From Sphingomonas sp. (lineage in GTDB: Bacteria > Pseudomonadota > Alphaproteobacteria > Sphingomonadales > Sphingomonadaceae): DNA of 42,752 bases. A model generated the notes under the pieces. It had not been told where the DNA came from and made no database searches. It saw only the letters and a list, made by a program, of their open reading frames with translations. Location of the stretch: positions 1 through 42,752 of the forward strand of contig JAICXF010000009.1 in NCBI GenBank assembly GCA_025981625.1, read 5' to 3'. This document shows, piece by piece, positions 1-8,101 of this stretch (the stretch's first letter is position 1; each line of letters starts with the position of its first letter). The translations under genes and the position numbers were made by a program.

Positions 1-645
1 AAGATCGCGTCCGACTGGAAGATGGAGGTCCCGTCGATCAACCCGGACACGGGCGAACCCGCGACGCGCAAGGCGCTGCCGTCGGACAACTTCCCGCCGC
101 CGTTCCCCAATGAAGTCGCGGCCCGGGCGGCGAACAACAATGCGCTTCCGCCGGACCTGTCGCTGATCACCAAGGCGCGTGAGGGCGGCCCCGCTTATGT
201 CTATTCGCTGCTGACGGGGTTCACGAGTCAGGAAGGCTACAAGAACGACAAGGGCGTCGAGCTCCTCAAGAAGTTCCCCGAGGCCAAGACCCCACCGAAC
301 CTGCACTTCAATCCGTACTTCGCGAACCTCAATATCGCGATGCCGCCGCCGCTGACGACGGACGGGCAGGTGCAGTATCAGGACGGGACCAAGCCGACGG
401 TCGACCAGATGGCCCGCGATGTCGCCGCGTTCCTGGCGTGGACCGCGGAGCCGAACCTGGAGAACCGCCACGCGGCGGGGCTGTCGGTCGCGATCTTCCT
501 GCTGATCGCCTCGATCCTCGGCTATCTGGCGTACCAGCAGATCTGGCACGATGCTAAGCGGGCGGTCAGGGTGACGGGCGTGCTCGAACCCGAGAACCAG
601 GCCAAGACGCGCAAGGCGAAGGCAAAGCAGAACACGGCCGGCTGA
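1..645 (+). CDS. petC: Cytochrome c1 of the bc1 complex, C-terminal part (5' end outside window)
   Basis: The open frame enters from the left edge and codes for 214 residues plus stop. Cytochrome c1 passes electrons from the Rieske protein to soluble or membrane cytochrome c in the periplasm. The CxxCH haem site lies before the window. Visible here are the AMPPPL segment, with the presumed axial Met at nt 340-342, and the typical C-terminal membrane anchor (AAGLSVAIFLLIASILGYLA, nt about 472-531) followed by a short basic cytoplasmic tail rich in Lys and Arg. This order is characteristic of cytochrome c1. A strong terminator follows 29 bases after the stop, so it is the last gene of the pet operon. 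The exact N-terminus cannot be judged. Confidence 0.93.
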   Translation, partial: KIASDWKMEVPSINPDTGEPATRKALPSDNFPPPFPNEVAARAANNNALPPDLSLITKAREGGPAYVYSLLTGFTSQEGYKNDKGVELLKKFPEAKTPPNLHFNPYFANLNIAMPPPLTTDGQVQYQDGTKPTVDQMARDVAAFLAWTAEPNLENRHAAGLSVAIFLLIASILGYLAYQQIWHDAKRAVRVTGVLEPENQAKTRKAKAKQNTAG

Positions 646-673
646 GCCGTCCGTCGAACAGCAATTGAGGTTC

Positions 674-709
674 AACCGCCGGCATGCTGAAGTGCGTGCC
701 GGCGGTTTT
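674..709 (+). terminator. Rho-independent terminator after petC
   Basis: An 11-bp perfect stem (AACCGCCGGCA at 674-684, its complement at 697-707) with a 12-nt loop runs into a short T tract (706-709). It sits directly downstream of the cytochrome c1 stop codon and before the M28 peptidase start. Confidence 0.85.
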
Positions 710-740
710 CGTTGGTCCGCGTGAATGGGGGAATGGCGAC

Positions 741-2342
741 ATGCGTGCACTTGGATGGGTTCTGATGGCCTCGGCTGCGCTGGTCACGGCGCCGGCTGCA
801 GCGGTGACGAGCGAGACGGGGCGGATCATCGATGAGGGCATGAACCACAGCCAGGTGATGCTGAACGCTCACGAGCTGTTCGACGACATCGGTCCGCGGC
901 TCACCATTTCGACCAACATGCGCAAGGCGCAACAATGGGCCATGGCCAAGTTCACGGCGTACGGGCTCAGCAATGTGCATCGCGAAGGGTTCGATTTCGG
1001 CCGCGGTTGGGAGATCGTCCATTCGAGCGTTCGGCTGGACTCGCCGCGCGCGATCGAGATCACCGCCATCCCGATCGCCTTCACACCGGGAACCGGGCAC
1101 CCCCTGACCGCGCCCGTGATCGTCGCGCCGATGAACCGCGTCGAGCAGTTTGCTGCCTATAAAGGCAAGCTCGCGGGCAAGATCGTGTTCACCAGCCTTC
1201 CGGGCACGGGTGACGAACCGAAGGAGCCGCCGTTCAAGCGGCTCGAACAGGCCGACATCGGCAAGCTCGATACCTATCCCGTCCCGCACTACGACCCCGA
1301 CCAGGAAAGCGCCTTCATCAAGCGCGTGAACTTCGAGCGCGAGCTCGATGCCTTCCTCGCCAGCGAAGGGGCGGTGGCGCGGGCGCGCATTGCCTATCGC
1401 GACGGCAAGCTGCTGTCAGGCGAGGGCTACCAGCACCAGGTGGGCCAGTCGCCCAAGCTTCCGGCGGTCGAAATCGCCGCCGAGGATTATCGGCGCATCG
1501 CGCGCATGGCGAAGATGGGCGACAATCCGGTGCTGACGATCGACAGCGAAGTGCGCTGGCTCGACGACGATCACCAGGCGTACAACATCATCGCAGACCT
1601 TCCGGGCACCGATCCCAAGGCCGGTTACGTGATGGCCGGTGGTCACTTCGACAGCTGGATTGCCGGTGACGGCGCGTCGGACAACGGTGCCGGCAGCCTC
1701 GCGGTCATGGAAGCCGCGCGCATCCTTCGGCAGCTCGGCGTCCGACCCAAGCGGACGATCCGCTTTGTCCTCTGGGCCGGTGAGGAACAGGGGCTGTTCG
1801 GCTCGCTCAACTACGTCAATCGTCACCTCGCGACGAGGCCGATGCCGGTGACGGAGAACGGCATCGTCAATTACATGACGTGGCGCGATTCCTACCCGAT
1901 CGCCCTTCAGCCCGGCTACGGCGATCTCAAGGCCTATTTCAACATGGACAATGGCTCAGGCAAGCTGCGCGGCATCTATGCCGAGGGGAATGCCGGAGCG
2001 GTTCCGCTGCTGAAGGAATGGCTGTCTCCGTTCGACAGCATGGGCGCCGGCAGCGTCGTTGCCGGCCCGACCGGCGGCACGGATCATGAGTTTTTCCAGT
2101 CGGTTGCCGTGCCGGGCTACCAATTCATCCAGGACCCCCTCGATTACGGCAGCCGGGTCCATCATTCGAACATCGACACGCTCGACCATCTGAGGCCGGA
2201 CGACCTCCGACAGGCGTCTGTGGTGCTGGCAGGCGTGCTGCTGGCGGCTGCGAACAGCGACAAGGAACTGCCGAGGCCGCCGCTGGCAAGAAAGCCGCTC
2301 GCGAGCGATCCGTTCAAGGTCGACTATCCCGAGCCACGGTAG
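741..2342 (+). CDS. M28 family zinc peptidase, exported
   Basis: This 533-residue protein is a co-catalytic two-zinc exopeptidase of family M28 (aminopeptidase or carboxypeptidase Q like), probably acting in the periplasm. It begins with a signal peptide (MRALGWVLMASAALVTAPAA, cleavage near residue 21). A protease-associated style region covers about 100-260 and the M28 catalytic domain about 285-490. Metal ligands fit H302-x-D304 (first motif), D314 in SDNGAG, E348-E349 in WAGEEQG, an Asp in NMDNGSG, and the late His in RVHHSN. The ATG at 741 is chosen because GGGGGA lies just upstream and the signal peptide starts there; an in-frame start at 684 would fall inside the petC terminator hairpin. 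The natural substrate is unknown. Confidence 0.9.
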   Translation: MRALGWVLMASAALVTAPAAAVTSETGRIIDEGMNHSQVMLNAHELFDDIGPRLTISTNMRKAQQWAMAKFTAYGLSNVHREGFDFGRGWEIVHSSVRLDSPRAIEITAIPIAFTPGTGHPLTAPVIVAPMNRVEQFAAYKGKLAGKIVFTSLPGTGDEPKEPPFKRLEQADIGKLDTYPVPHYDPDQESAFIKRVNFERELDAFLASEGAVARARIAYRDGKLLSGEGYQHQVGQSPKLPAVEIAAEDYRRIARMAKMGDNPVLTIDSEVRWLDDDHQAYNIIADLPGTDPKAGYVMAGGHFDSWIAGDGASDNGAGSLAVMEAARILRQLGVRPKRTIRFVLWAGEEQGLFGSLNYVNRHLATRPMPVTENGIVNYMTWRDSYPIALQPGYGDLKAYFNMDNGSGKLRGIYAEGNAGAVPLLKEWLSPFDSMGAGSVVAGPTGGTDHEFFQSVAVPGYQFIQDPLDYGSRVHHSNIDTLDHLRPDDLRQASVVLAGVLLAAANSDKELPRPPLARKPLASDPFKVDYPEPR

Positions 2343-2378
2343 GAACGCCGCCTTCGGCCTGAGAGTTAAGCCGTCATT

Positions 2379-2416
2379 CACCCGGAGAGGAGGCATTTTG
2401 TGCGTCCCCTCCGGTG
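2379..2416 (+). promoter_or_regulatory. Leader hairpin before the Gly/Tyr-rich lipoprotein
   Basis: CACCCGGAGAGGA (from 2379) pairs imperfectly with TCCCCTCCGGTG (2405-2416), about 12 pairs with one bulge and one mismatch. It ends 15 nt before the chosen start. There is no T tract, so it looks like a 5' UTR structure (stability or translation control) rather than a terminator. This is inference from the fold only. Confidence 0.35.
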
Positions 2417-2431
2417 TAATGGAGAATGATG

Positions 2432-2839
2432 ATGCGCGTTCCTCGGCTTGCTTTCGCGGCGGTGGCCGCGACCGGCGCCCTTGCCCTTAGCGGCTGCGCC
2501 GACGACATGTACGGTCCCTATGGGTACGGCTACGGCGTTTACGGCGCTTACGGCTACGGATCTCCTTACGGCGGCTACGGCTATCCGTATGGCGGCTATT
2601 ACGGCGGCTACGACCCGTTCGGATGGTGTGGCGATTCTTACTATCCGGGCGTCGGGATTTACGTTTACGATCGGTACCGCAACCGCCGCGCCTGGAACGG
2701 CGACCAGCAGCGTTACTGGACCAACCGGCGTTCCACCTGGCAGAGCCGCACAGGTTCGACATACAGCGGCACCCGCGAGAATTGGAGCGGGTTCAACCGG
2801 ACGCAGGGGACGACGTCAGGCTGGCGCCACCGCCACTAG
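2432..2839 (+). CDS. Small Gly/Tyr-rich lipoprotein
   Basis: 135 residues, unknown function. A lipoprotein signal peptide with lipobox LSGC places the modified Cys at residue 22, so the protein should be membrane-anchored in the periplasm or outer membrane. Residues about 26-65 are almost entirely short Tyr-Gly repeats (YGYG, YGGY), followed by an Arg/Trp/Ser/Thr-rich tail ending in RHRH. Three ATG codons stand in a row (2426, 2429, 2432); only 2432 has GGAG (2421-2424) at a normal distance of 7 nt, so it was chosen. The stop TAG shares the palindrome CTAG with the stop of the opposing MaoC gene. Similar small lipoproteins occur in sphingomonads, but I know of no assigned role. Confidence 0.8.
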   Translation: MRVPRLAFAAVAATGALALSGCADDMYGPYGYGYGVYGAYGYGSPYGGYGYPYGGYYGGYDPFGWCGDSYYPGVGIYVYDRYRNRRAWNGDQQRYWTNRRSTWQSRTGSTYSGTRENWSGFNRTQGTTSGWRHRH

Positions 2840-3312
2840 GCGGCGGGCATCGGCTCGGCGGACCTCCGACGGATCAGCACGATCGAGGTGAAGGTCATCA
2901 CCACGTCGCCGTCCTGATTGGTCAAGGTGGTTTCGGTGCGGAAGGAGCCCATCTCCGGGCGGCTGCGTGACGGGGTCTTGTCGACGATCCGCCCGCGCAC
3001 GTGCAGCGTATCGCCGGGATAAACGGGCTTCTTCCAGCGAAGCTCGTCGATTCCGGGCGAACCGAGGCCGGCCTGCTGGTTGTCGACCACGGTGCGGGCG
3101 ATCACCGCCATGGTCATGGCCGCGGTGTGCCAGCCGCTCGCGGCAAGGCGGCCGAAGTGGGTCTTGGCCGCTTCCTCGTCCGACAGGTGAAACGGCTGCG
3201 GGTCGTACTTGCGGGCGAACTCGAGCACCTCTTCGCGCGTGACGTCGTAGGTCCCGAAATCGGTCTCGGCGCCGAGCACCAGGTCTTCGAAATAGATCAT
3301 CGCCGCGCGCAT
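2836..3312 (-). CDS. MaoC-like (R)-hydratase / dehydratase
   Basis: 158 residues with a single hot-dog fold of the MaoC/enoyl-CoA hydratase 2 type. The hydratase signature is present: D37 in YDPQPFH and H42, the Asp/His dyad that hydrates trans-2-enoyl-CoA in this family. The expected tail with GDTL and a substrate-loop strand (about 99-145) is also present. It probably acts on acyl-CoA intermediates in the cytosol. An internal start at 3300 (MIYFEDL) is equally plausible, as neither ATG has a strong Shine-Dalgarno site. It converges on the lipoprotein gene with overlapping stop codons, and diverges from the PAP2 gene with only 33 bp between starts. The exact substrate is not predictable. Confidence 0.87.
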   Translation of the reverse strand: MRAAMIYFEDLVLGAETDFGTYDVTREEVLEFARKYDPQPFHLSDEEAAKTHFGRLAASGWHTAAMTMAVIARTVVDNQQAGLGSPGIDELRWKKPVYPGDTLHVRGRIVDKTPSRSRPEMGSFRTETTLTNQDGDVVMTFTSIVLIRRRSAEPMPAA

Positions 3313-3345
3313 AGCCGTGCGGCACGCCTCGCGCTACGTTGAGCC

Positions 3346-3996
3346 ATGGCTTCATCGGACGCGAATCCACGCTCGCTCGGGACCACGCGCTGGAGCCTCG
3401 TCGGAGCAGTTATAATACTCGCCGCGATTTGGCTGACGATGCTCCTAAGCGGCACGGGGGGGCTGGACCGCACACTTTACGAAGAGCTTTATTCCGGGAA
3501 CCGTCCGGCGTTGCGCGTGATCGCCCGCGTTTTCACCGCCCTGGGCGAGCCCACCGTCCTCGTCGTGGCAAGCGCCGTGGTTGCGCTGTGGCTGTGGCAT
3601 GCCGGAAGGATTAGGCTTGGCCTTGCGCTGCTGCTGGTCACTATGAGCGGCCGTGGCCTAGCCGAAGTCCAGAAATACTGGATCGCGCGCGCTCGGCCGA
3701 CCCTGGAGCCGCATTTGGTGGTGGTGAAAACGAGCAGCTTCCCGAGCGGCCACGCGACGAGTTCGATGATCTTCTATTTGTCCCTCGCCGTCGCGCTCAC
3801 GGCGGGGAAAGGGCACCTGCGGTCGGCGGCCGCATCGGCCATTCTGCTCTCGCTGCTGGTTGGCATCAGCCGGGTGATGCTGGGCGTCCACTGGCCAAGC
3901 GACGTCATCGGCGGCTGGAGCTTTGGGCTGCTGTGGGTGTTGCTGACGCTGAAGCCCGCGGAGCGCCTTTTCGGCGTGCATTCCGCAAGAGCGTGA
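3346..3996 (+). CDS. PAP2 superfamily membrane phosphatase
   Basis: 216 residues with about five to six membrane helices. The acid phosphatase signature is complete: K110-x6-RP (KYWIARARP), PSGH with H136, and SR-x4-G-x-H-x3-D with R176, H182 and D186. Enzymes of this family dephosphorylate lipid phosphates such as undecaprenyl pyrophosphate, phosphatidate or phosphatidylglycerol phosphate at the periplasmic face. Which of these is used here cannot be told from sequence; a role as undecaprenyl-pyrophosphate phosphatase or in lipid A modification is possible. It stands alone, with a small membrane protein 41 bases downstream on the same strand. Confidence 0.9.
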   Translation: MASSDANPRSLGTTRWSLVGAVIILAAIWLTMLLSGTGGLDRTLYEELYSGNRPALRVIARVFTALGEPTVLVVASAVVALWLWHAGRIRLGLALLLVTMSGRGLAEVQKYWIARARPTLEPHLVVVKTSSFPSGHATSSMIFYLSLAVALTAGKGHLRSAAASAILLSLLVGISRVMLGVHWPSDVIGGWSFGLLWVLLTLKPAERLFGVHSARA

Positions 3997-4037
3997 AATC
4001 GGCTATGGTTGTTTCAGGGGCAAAGGGGGAGGGCATC

Positions 4038-4229
4038 ATGTCCAGACCATTCACGATGATCGCAGCGCTCATTTTCTTCGCTGTCGCGCTACTGCACGTC
4101 TATCGGATATTCACGCACTTCCAGGTGATCCTGGGCAGCCACGCCATCCCCTTGTGGTTCAGCTATTTCGGCGTGGTGATCCCGGCCTTGATCGCGATCC
4201 TTCTGCTGAGGGAAAATCGGGCCGCGTGA
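4038..4229 (+). CDS. Small two-helix membrane protein
   Basis: 63 residues. I do not recognise a characterised family. Two hydrophobic helices are clear (about residues 6-24 and 40-57), joined by a short His/Phe-rich loop, with a charged C-terminus (RENRAA). The ATG at 4038 is preceded by an excellent purine-rich site (GGGGGAGGG, 4025-4033). A longer in-frame start at 3933 would overlap the PAP2 gene and lacks a ribosome site. The stop lies 4 bases from the stop of ychF on the other strand. Confidence 0.7.
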   Translation: MSRPFTMIAALIFFAVALLHVYRIFTHFQVILGSHAIPLWFSYFGVVIPALIAILLLRENRAA

Positions 4230-4233
4230 GCGG

Positions 4234-5334
4234 TCAGACGTTGAAGCGGAACAGCAGCACGTCGCCGTCCTGGACGACATAGTCCTTGCCTTCCGACCGA
4301 AGCTTGCCCGCATCGCGCGCCCCGGATTCGCCGCCGAATTTGACATAGTCGTCATAGGCGATCGTCTCGGCGCGAATGAATCCGCGCTCGAAGTCGGAAT
4401 GGATTTCGCCGGCGGCCTCGGGCGCGCGGGCACCTTTGTGGACCGTCCATGCCCGCGACTCCTTGGGGCCGGCGGTGAAGAAGGTGATGAGGCCGAGGAG
4501 CTCGTAGCCGGCGCGGATCACGCGCGTGAGGCCGGTCTCCTCCAGCCCGAGATCGGCAAGGAAAGCCTCGCGCTCGTCACTCGGTAGAGTCGCGATTTCC
4601 GCCTCGATCGCGGCAGAAACGACTACCGCTCGCGCGTTCTCCGAAGCAGCCTTCGCGAACACGCGCTCGGACAGGGAGTTGCCGTGCGCCGCGTCGCTTT
4701 CGTCGACGTTGCAGACGTACAGGACCGGCTTGTCGGTCAGCAGCTGGGCGCGCCGCAACGCATTCTCTTCCTCGTGATCCTTGGGCTGCACCAGCCGCGC
4801 CGGCTTGGACCCGCGCAGCAGCTCCAGGGCCTGCCCGAGCACCGAAGCTTCGATCTTCGCTTCCTTGTCGCCCTGCTGCGCTTTCTTCACGAGATTGGGG
4901 ACGCGCCGCTCCAGGCTGTCGAGATCGGCAAGCATCAGCTCGGTCTCGACCGTCTCCGCATCGGCGATCGGGTCGACGCGACCCTCGACGTGGGTCACAT
5001 CGCCGCCCTCGAAGCAGCGTAGCACGTGGACGATGGCGTCGACCTCGCGAATGTTGGCGAGGAACTGGTTGCCGAGCCCTTCGCCCTGGCTCGCGCCGCG
5101 GACCAGTCCCGCGATGTCGACGAACTCGATCTGCGTTTCGACCTCCTGCGCCGATTTGGCGATGGCGGCGATCCTGTCCAGCCGTTCGTCCGGCACGGCA
5201 ACCCTGCCGACGTTCGGCTCGATCGTGCAGAAGGGATAGTTCGCCGCCTGCGCGGCAGCGGTCTCGGTGAGTGCGTTGAATAGAGTCGATTTACCGACGT
5301 TCGGCAGGCCGACGATGCCGCAGCGAAAGCCCAT
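4234..5334 (-). CDS. ychF: Redox-regulated ATPase/GTPase YchF
   Basis: 366 residues, matching the usual length of YchF/OLA1. This Obg-family P-loop protein binds ribosomes and hydrolyses ATP preferentially, and is linked to translation and stress responses. The N-terminus MGFRCGIVGLPNVGKST carries the Walker A motif at residues 8-16, and DIAGLVRGASQGEGLGN is the switch II region. The C-terminal TGS domain ends in GDVLLFRFNV, a family hallmark. The start at 5334 is preferred over 5367 because E. coli YchF starts at the same place and AGGA lies 5 nt upstream. It diverges from the TIR protein gene across 139 bp. Confidence 0.97.
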   Translation of the reverse strand: MGFRCGIVGLPNVGKSTLFNALTETAAAQAANYPFCTIEPNVGRVAVPDERLDRIAAIAKSAQEVETQIEFVDIAGLVRGASQGEGLGNQFLANIREVDAIVHVLRCFEGGDVTHVEGRVDPIADAETVETELMLADLDSLERRVPNLVKKAQQGDKEAKIEASVLGQALELLRGSKPARLVQPKDHEEENALRRAQLLTDKPVLYVCNVDESDAAHGNSLSERVFAKAASENARAVVVSAAIEAEIATLPSDEREAFLADLGLEETGLTRVIRAGYELLGLITFFTAGPKESRAWTVHKGARAPEAAGEIHSDFERGFIRAETIAYDDYVKFGGESGARDAGKLRSEGKDYVVQDGDVLLFRFNV

Positions 5335-5473
5335 GGGATATCCTGATGTGAAGGGATTGCCGGCCACTTAGCTGTGCGAGACCGGAAATTGAAGCGATAC
5401 GCGGCAGCGCTCTTCATAGACGCCCTTTGGTCGTGTATGTCGCGACGTTAACGGGGGGACCTAACGCCGGATA

Positions 5474-7243
5474 ATGTCAGACATTTTCGTCTCCTATGCC
5501 CGGTCGACCGAGAGCCAGGCGCATCAGATCGCCGATGCATTGCGAAGCGGTGGCTATCAGGTGTGGCGCGACGATCAGCTTCCGCCGCATCGTTCCTATG
5601 CCGAGGTGATCGAGGAACGGCTGAAGGCTGCAAAAGCCGTGGTCGTCGTCTGGTCACTCGAAGCGATTGGCTCGCAGTGGGTCCGCGCCGAAGCCGATCG
5701 CGCGCGTGAGGCCGGAACGCTGGTCCAGCTGACGGTCGACGGCTCGCTTCCGCCAATCCCGTTCAACCAGATTCAATGCGCTGATTTGCGCGACTGGGAC
5801 GGAAATACGGATGCGCCCGGCTGGCAGAAAATCGAAGCCAGTGTCGCTTCCTTGGCGGGCAAGCCCGCTGCCACGGCGGATGAGAAGGAAGCGAAACCCG
5901 CGGCGCAGCAGAAAGTCTCGATTTGCGTCTTGCCGTTCGAAAACATGAGCGGCGATGCGGAGCAGGAATATTTCAGCGACGGAATCAGCGAAGACATCAT
6001 CACCGACTTGTCCAAAATTTCGGCCTTATCCGTCGTTGCCCGCAACACCGCGTTCCGGTTCAAGGGCAAGGACATCGACATCAAGGACGTGGCGCGCGAG
6101 CTTGGGGTGACGCACGTTCTTGAAGGCAGCGTCCGCAAGGCGGGCGCGCGGGTTCGGATCACCGCCCAGTTGATTGACGGTGGTGCCGGGGACCACGTCT
6201 GGGCCGAGCGCTACGATCGCGACCTGGACGACATTTTCGCCATTCAGGACGAAATTTCGAAGGCTATCGCCGACGCGCTGAAGCTCAGGCTCCTTCCCAA
6301 GGAAAAGAAGGCGATAGAGCAGCGCGGGACGAACAGCGCCGACGCCTACAACCTCTACCTCATGGCTCGTCAGCACTGGGTCAGCGGAAATGTCGGCGAC
6401 AGCCGCCGCGACGAGGTGGTGGTTCGCATTGCCCGACAGGCGCTCGCCGTCGATGCAGACTATGCAAAGGCGTGGGCGTTGATGGCCCTCGCGCAGGCGG
6501 AGTTGCGCTTTCGCCACGGCAAGGACGTCGATGCCTTGCCGGCGGCAGAGCGCGCCCTAGAGATCGATCCGAACTTGCCCGAAGCGCTGTGCATCAAGGC
6601 GCGCTACCTCCAGGAAAACGACCAGGACGAAGAGGCCAGCCGCCAGATCGCGACCGCGCTCCGGCTCGATCCTGAATCCTTCGAGGTGAACAAGGAAGCC
6701 GCGCGGATCTACTTTCGCCAGGGGCGGATGGACGAAGCGGTCCGCTACTTCGAGAAGGCGGCGTCGTTGATGGACAGCGATGCCCACAACCCTGTGATGC
6801 TGATCACCTGCTATCATGCGACCGGCGACGATGCCGGATTGAAGCGCGCCGCCAAGATGGCCCTCGAACGGAGCGAAAAGCTCGTCGCGCAGGACCCGAG
6901 CAACGGCGCCGCGCTTGGCTATGGCGCCGTCAGCCTGGCCGTGCTCGGCGATCGGCCCCGCGCCAAGGAATGGATCGATCGCGCGCTAATGATTGATCCG
7001 GAAAACAATACCGTGCGGTACAATCTCGCCTGCGTCCTCGCGACGTTCCTCGAAGATGGTGAGGGGGCGATCGACTTGCTCGGCCCCTATTTCGATCGGG
7101 TGACCTTGTCCGAGCTCAAGCATTGTCAGGTCGATCCGGACATGAACTCGCTCCGAGACAGCCCTCGTTTCAGCGAGATGATGGTGGCTGCGACCGCGCG
7201 GCTCGGCGCCGGCAACGCGGGAGCTACCCGGCCCGCAGCCTGA
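5474..7243 (+). CDS. TIR domain / TolB-like / TPR protein
   Basis: 589 residues in three parts. Residues 1-125 are a bacterial TIR domain (MSDIFVSYAR start; Y42 and the SQWVRAE segment). E73, four residues after W69, fits the W-x3-E position of the catalytic Glu in NAD-cleaving TIR domains such as SARM1. An Ala/Lys linker (about 128-147) leads to a TolB-N-like beta domain (about 148-275; VLPFENMSGD, FSDGISEDIITDLSK, VLEGSVRKAG). This region is typical of cyclase-associated TolB/TPR proteins but has no cyclase domain here. TPR repeats fill about 285-570. It likely acts in the cytosol, as no signal peptide or membrane helix is seen. Whether it is a regulator, scaffold or NADase effector is open; no obvious partner gene adjoins it. 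Confidence 0.85.
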   Translation: MSDIFVSYARSTESQAHQIADALRSGGYQVWRDDQLPPHRSYAEVIEERLKAAKAVVVVWSLEAIGSQWVRAEADRAREAGTLVQLTVDGSLPPIPFNQIQCADLRDWDGNTDAPGWQKIEASVASLAGKPAATADEKEAKPAAQQKVSICVLPFENMSGDAEQEYFSDGISEDIITDLSKISALSVVARNTAFRFKGKDIDIKDVARELGVTHVLEGSVRKAGARVRITAQLIDGGAGDHVWAERYDRDLDDIFAIQDEISKAIADALKLRLLPKEKKAIEQRGTNSADAYNLYLMARQHWVSGNVGDSRRDEVVVRIARQALAVDADYAKAWALMALAQAELRFRHGKDVDALPAAERALEIDPNLPEALCIKARYLQENDQDEEASRQIATALRLDPESFEVNKEAARIYFRQGRMDEAVRYFEKAASLMDSDAHNPVMLITCYHATGDDAGLKRAAKMALERSEKLVAQDPSNGAALGYGAVSLAVLGDRPRAKEWIDRALMIDPENNTVRYNLACVLATFLEDGEGAIDLLGPYFDRVTLSELKHCQVDPDMNSLRDSPRFSEMMVAATARLGAGNAGATRPAA

Positions 7244-7320
7244 CTTTCGGCGCCTGCGCGGGGAAGTCGAAGGCAAGCCGTTCGGCCCGACGCATCCATC
7301 AGACACGCTGAGCCTCCGGA

Positions 7321-7920
7321 TCAGGCGAAGTTGAATGAAATGCTCAACCGTTCGCCCTTGCCGGTTCCGGGCAGCACTTCGTGGCGGAGCCAGCTTTCCC
7401 ATAGGAGGACCAGGCCAGCCCTCGGCTCGATCGTGACGAACGGCTGAAGCCCCTCGGACGCGTCCGTCCGGCGGGTGGGCGCCGCCATCATCAGCGGCAG
7501 CCGGGGATCCTCGAACCGGATCGGGCCGGCGCCGTTTGGCACCTCGACGTAGAAAGTCCCCGAGATGATGCTGTGCGGGTGGATGTGCGCGCTGTGATGG
7601 GCCGGTCCGCGCAGCAGGTTCACCCACAGGCTGTCGAGCCGGGGTTTGCGCGCGAGATCGAACGCGCACTCCGCGGCGAATGCGGCAGCGTGCCGGTTCA
7701 GGCGTTTGGCGAGTTCGCCGATTGCCGGATCGCGCCTGGGCAGGTCATTCAGCGATGCGTAGCTGGTGTAGCCGGCGTAGCGATGCTCCCTGGACCAGCG
7801 GCGGCCGGCCTGATCGTCTTGCGCCAGCGTTCGGATCGAGCGCGCCAATTCGCCGATCAGCTCGGGATCGTCGATTTCGCCTTCGTGGAGCAGGGTTGAA
7901 AAAAGCGTCCTTGCGGGCAT
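7321..7920 (-). CDS. Putative 2OG-Fe(II) oxygenase (TIGR02466-like)
   Basis: 199 residues, cupin-type dioxygenase. Iron ligands fit H112/H114 in HSAHIHPHS and H180 in WLRHEV, with R191 in ERLSISFN as the 2-oxoglutarate anchor; SGTFYVEVP and RFEDPR are typical of this small family. The family lacks a settled substrate. It diverges from a TonB-dependent receptor gene (starts 181 bp apart). Such pairs of oxygenase and receptor are common in sphingomonads and caulobacters and suggest a role in uptake or modification of a small organic ligand, which is inference. The ATG at 7920 is the only good start. Confidence 0.83.
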   Translation of the reverse strand: MPARTLFSTLLHEGEIDDPELIGELARSIRTLAQDDQAGRRWSREHRYAGYTSYASLNDLPRRDPAIGELAKRLNRHAAAFAAECAFDLARKPRLDSLWVNLLRGPAHHSAHIHPHSIISGTFYVEVPNGAGPIRFEDPRLPLMMAAPTRRTDASEGLQPFVTIEPRAGLVLLWESWLRHEVLPGTGKGERLSISFNFA

Positions 7921-7970
7921 TCCGCCGCACTAGGCGGCCTTCGCGCCCTCCGCCAGCGGCCCTGGTTTAA

Positions 7971-8019
7971 CTACAGACAGCCGTCTGCCGATCAATCGAA
8001 CGAGGAGGGCGCTCTGTAG
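7971..8019. promoter_or_regulatory. Inverted repeat in the oxygenase/receptor divergent promoter region
   Basis: CTACAGA (7971-7977) and its complement TCTGTAG (8013-8019) are 35 bp apart, centrally placed between the two divergent starts; the flanks (TTTAA, AATTA) are also AT-rich and similar in inverse order. It may be a shared operator. The match is short and could be chance. Confidence 0.25.
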
Positions 8020-8101
8020 AATTAGGCTGGGATGCTCGCCGGCCGAGTTCATGGGCCACGGGTCTGGTACGCCGCCGGACCGAATGGGGAATATTGGATC
8101 A

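Noticed and set aside
2448..2891. 147-codon plus-strand frame over the Gly/Tyr-rich lipoprotein
   Set aside because: Alternative frame of a repetitive sequence (Thr/Ala-rich); the lipoprotein frame has a ribosome site and lipobox.
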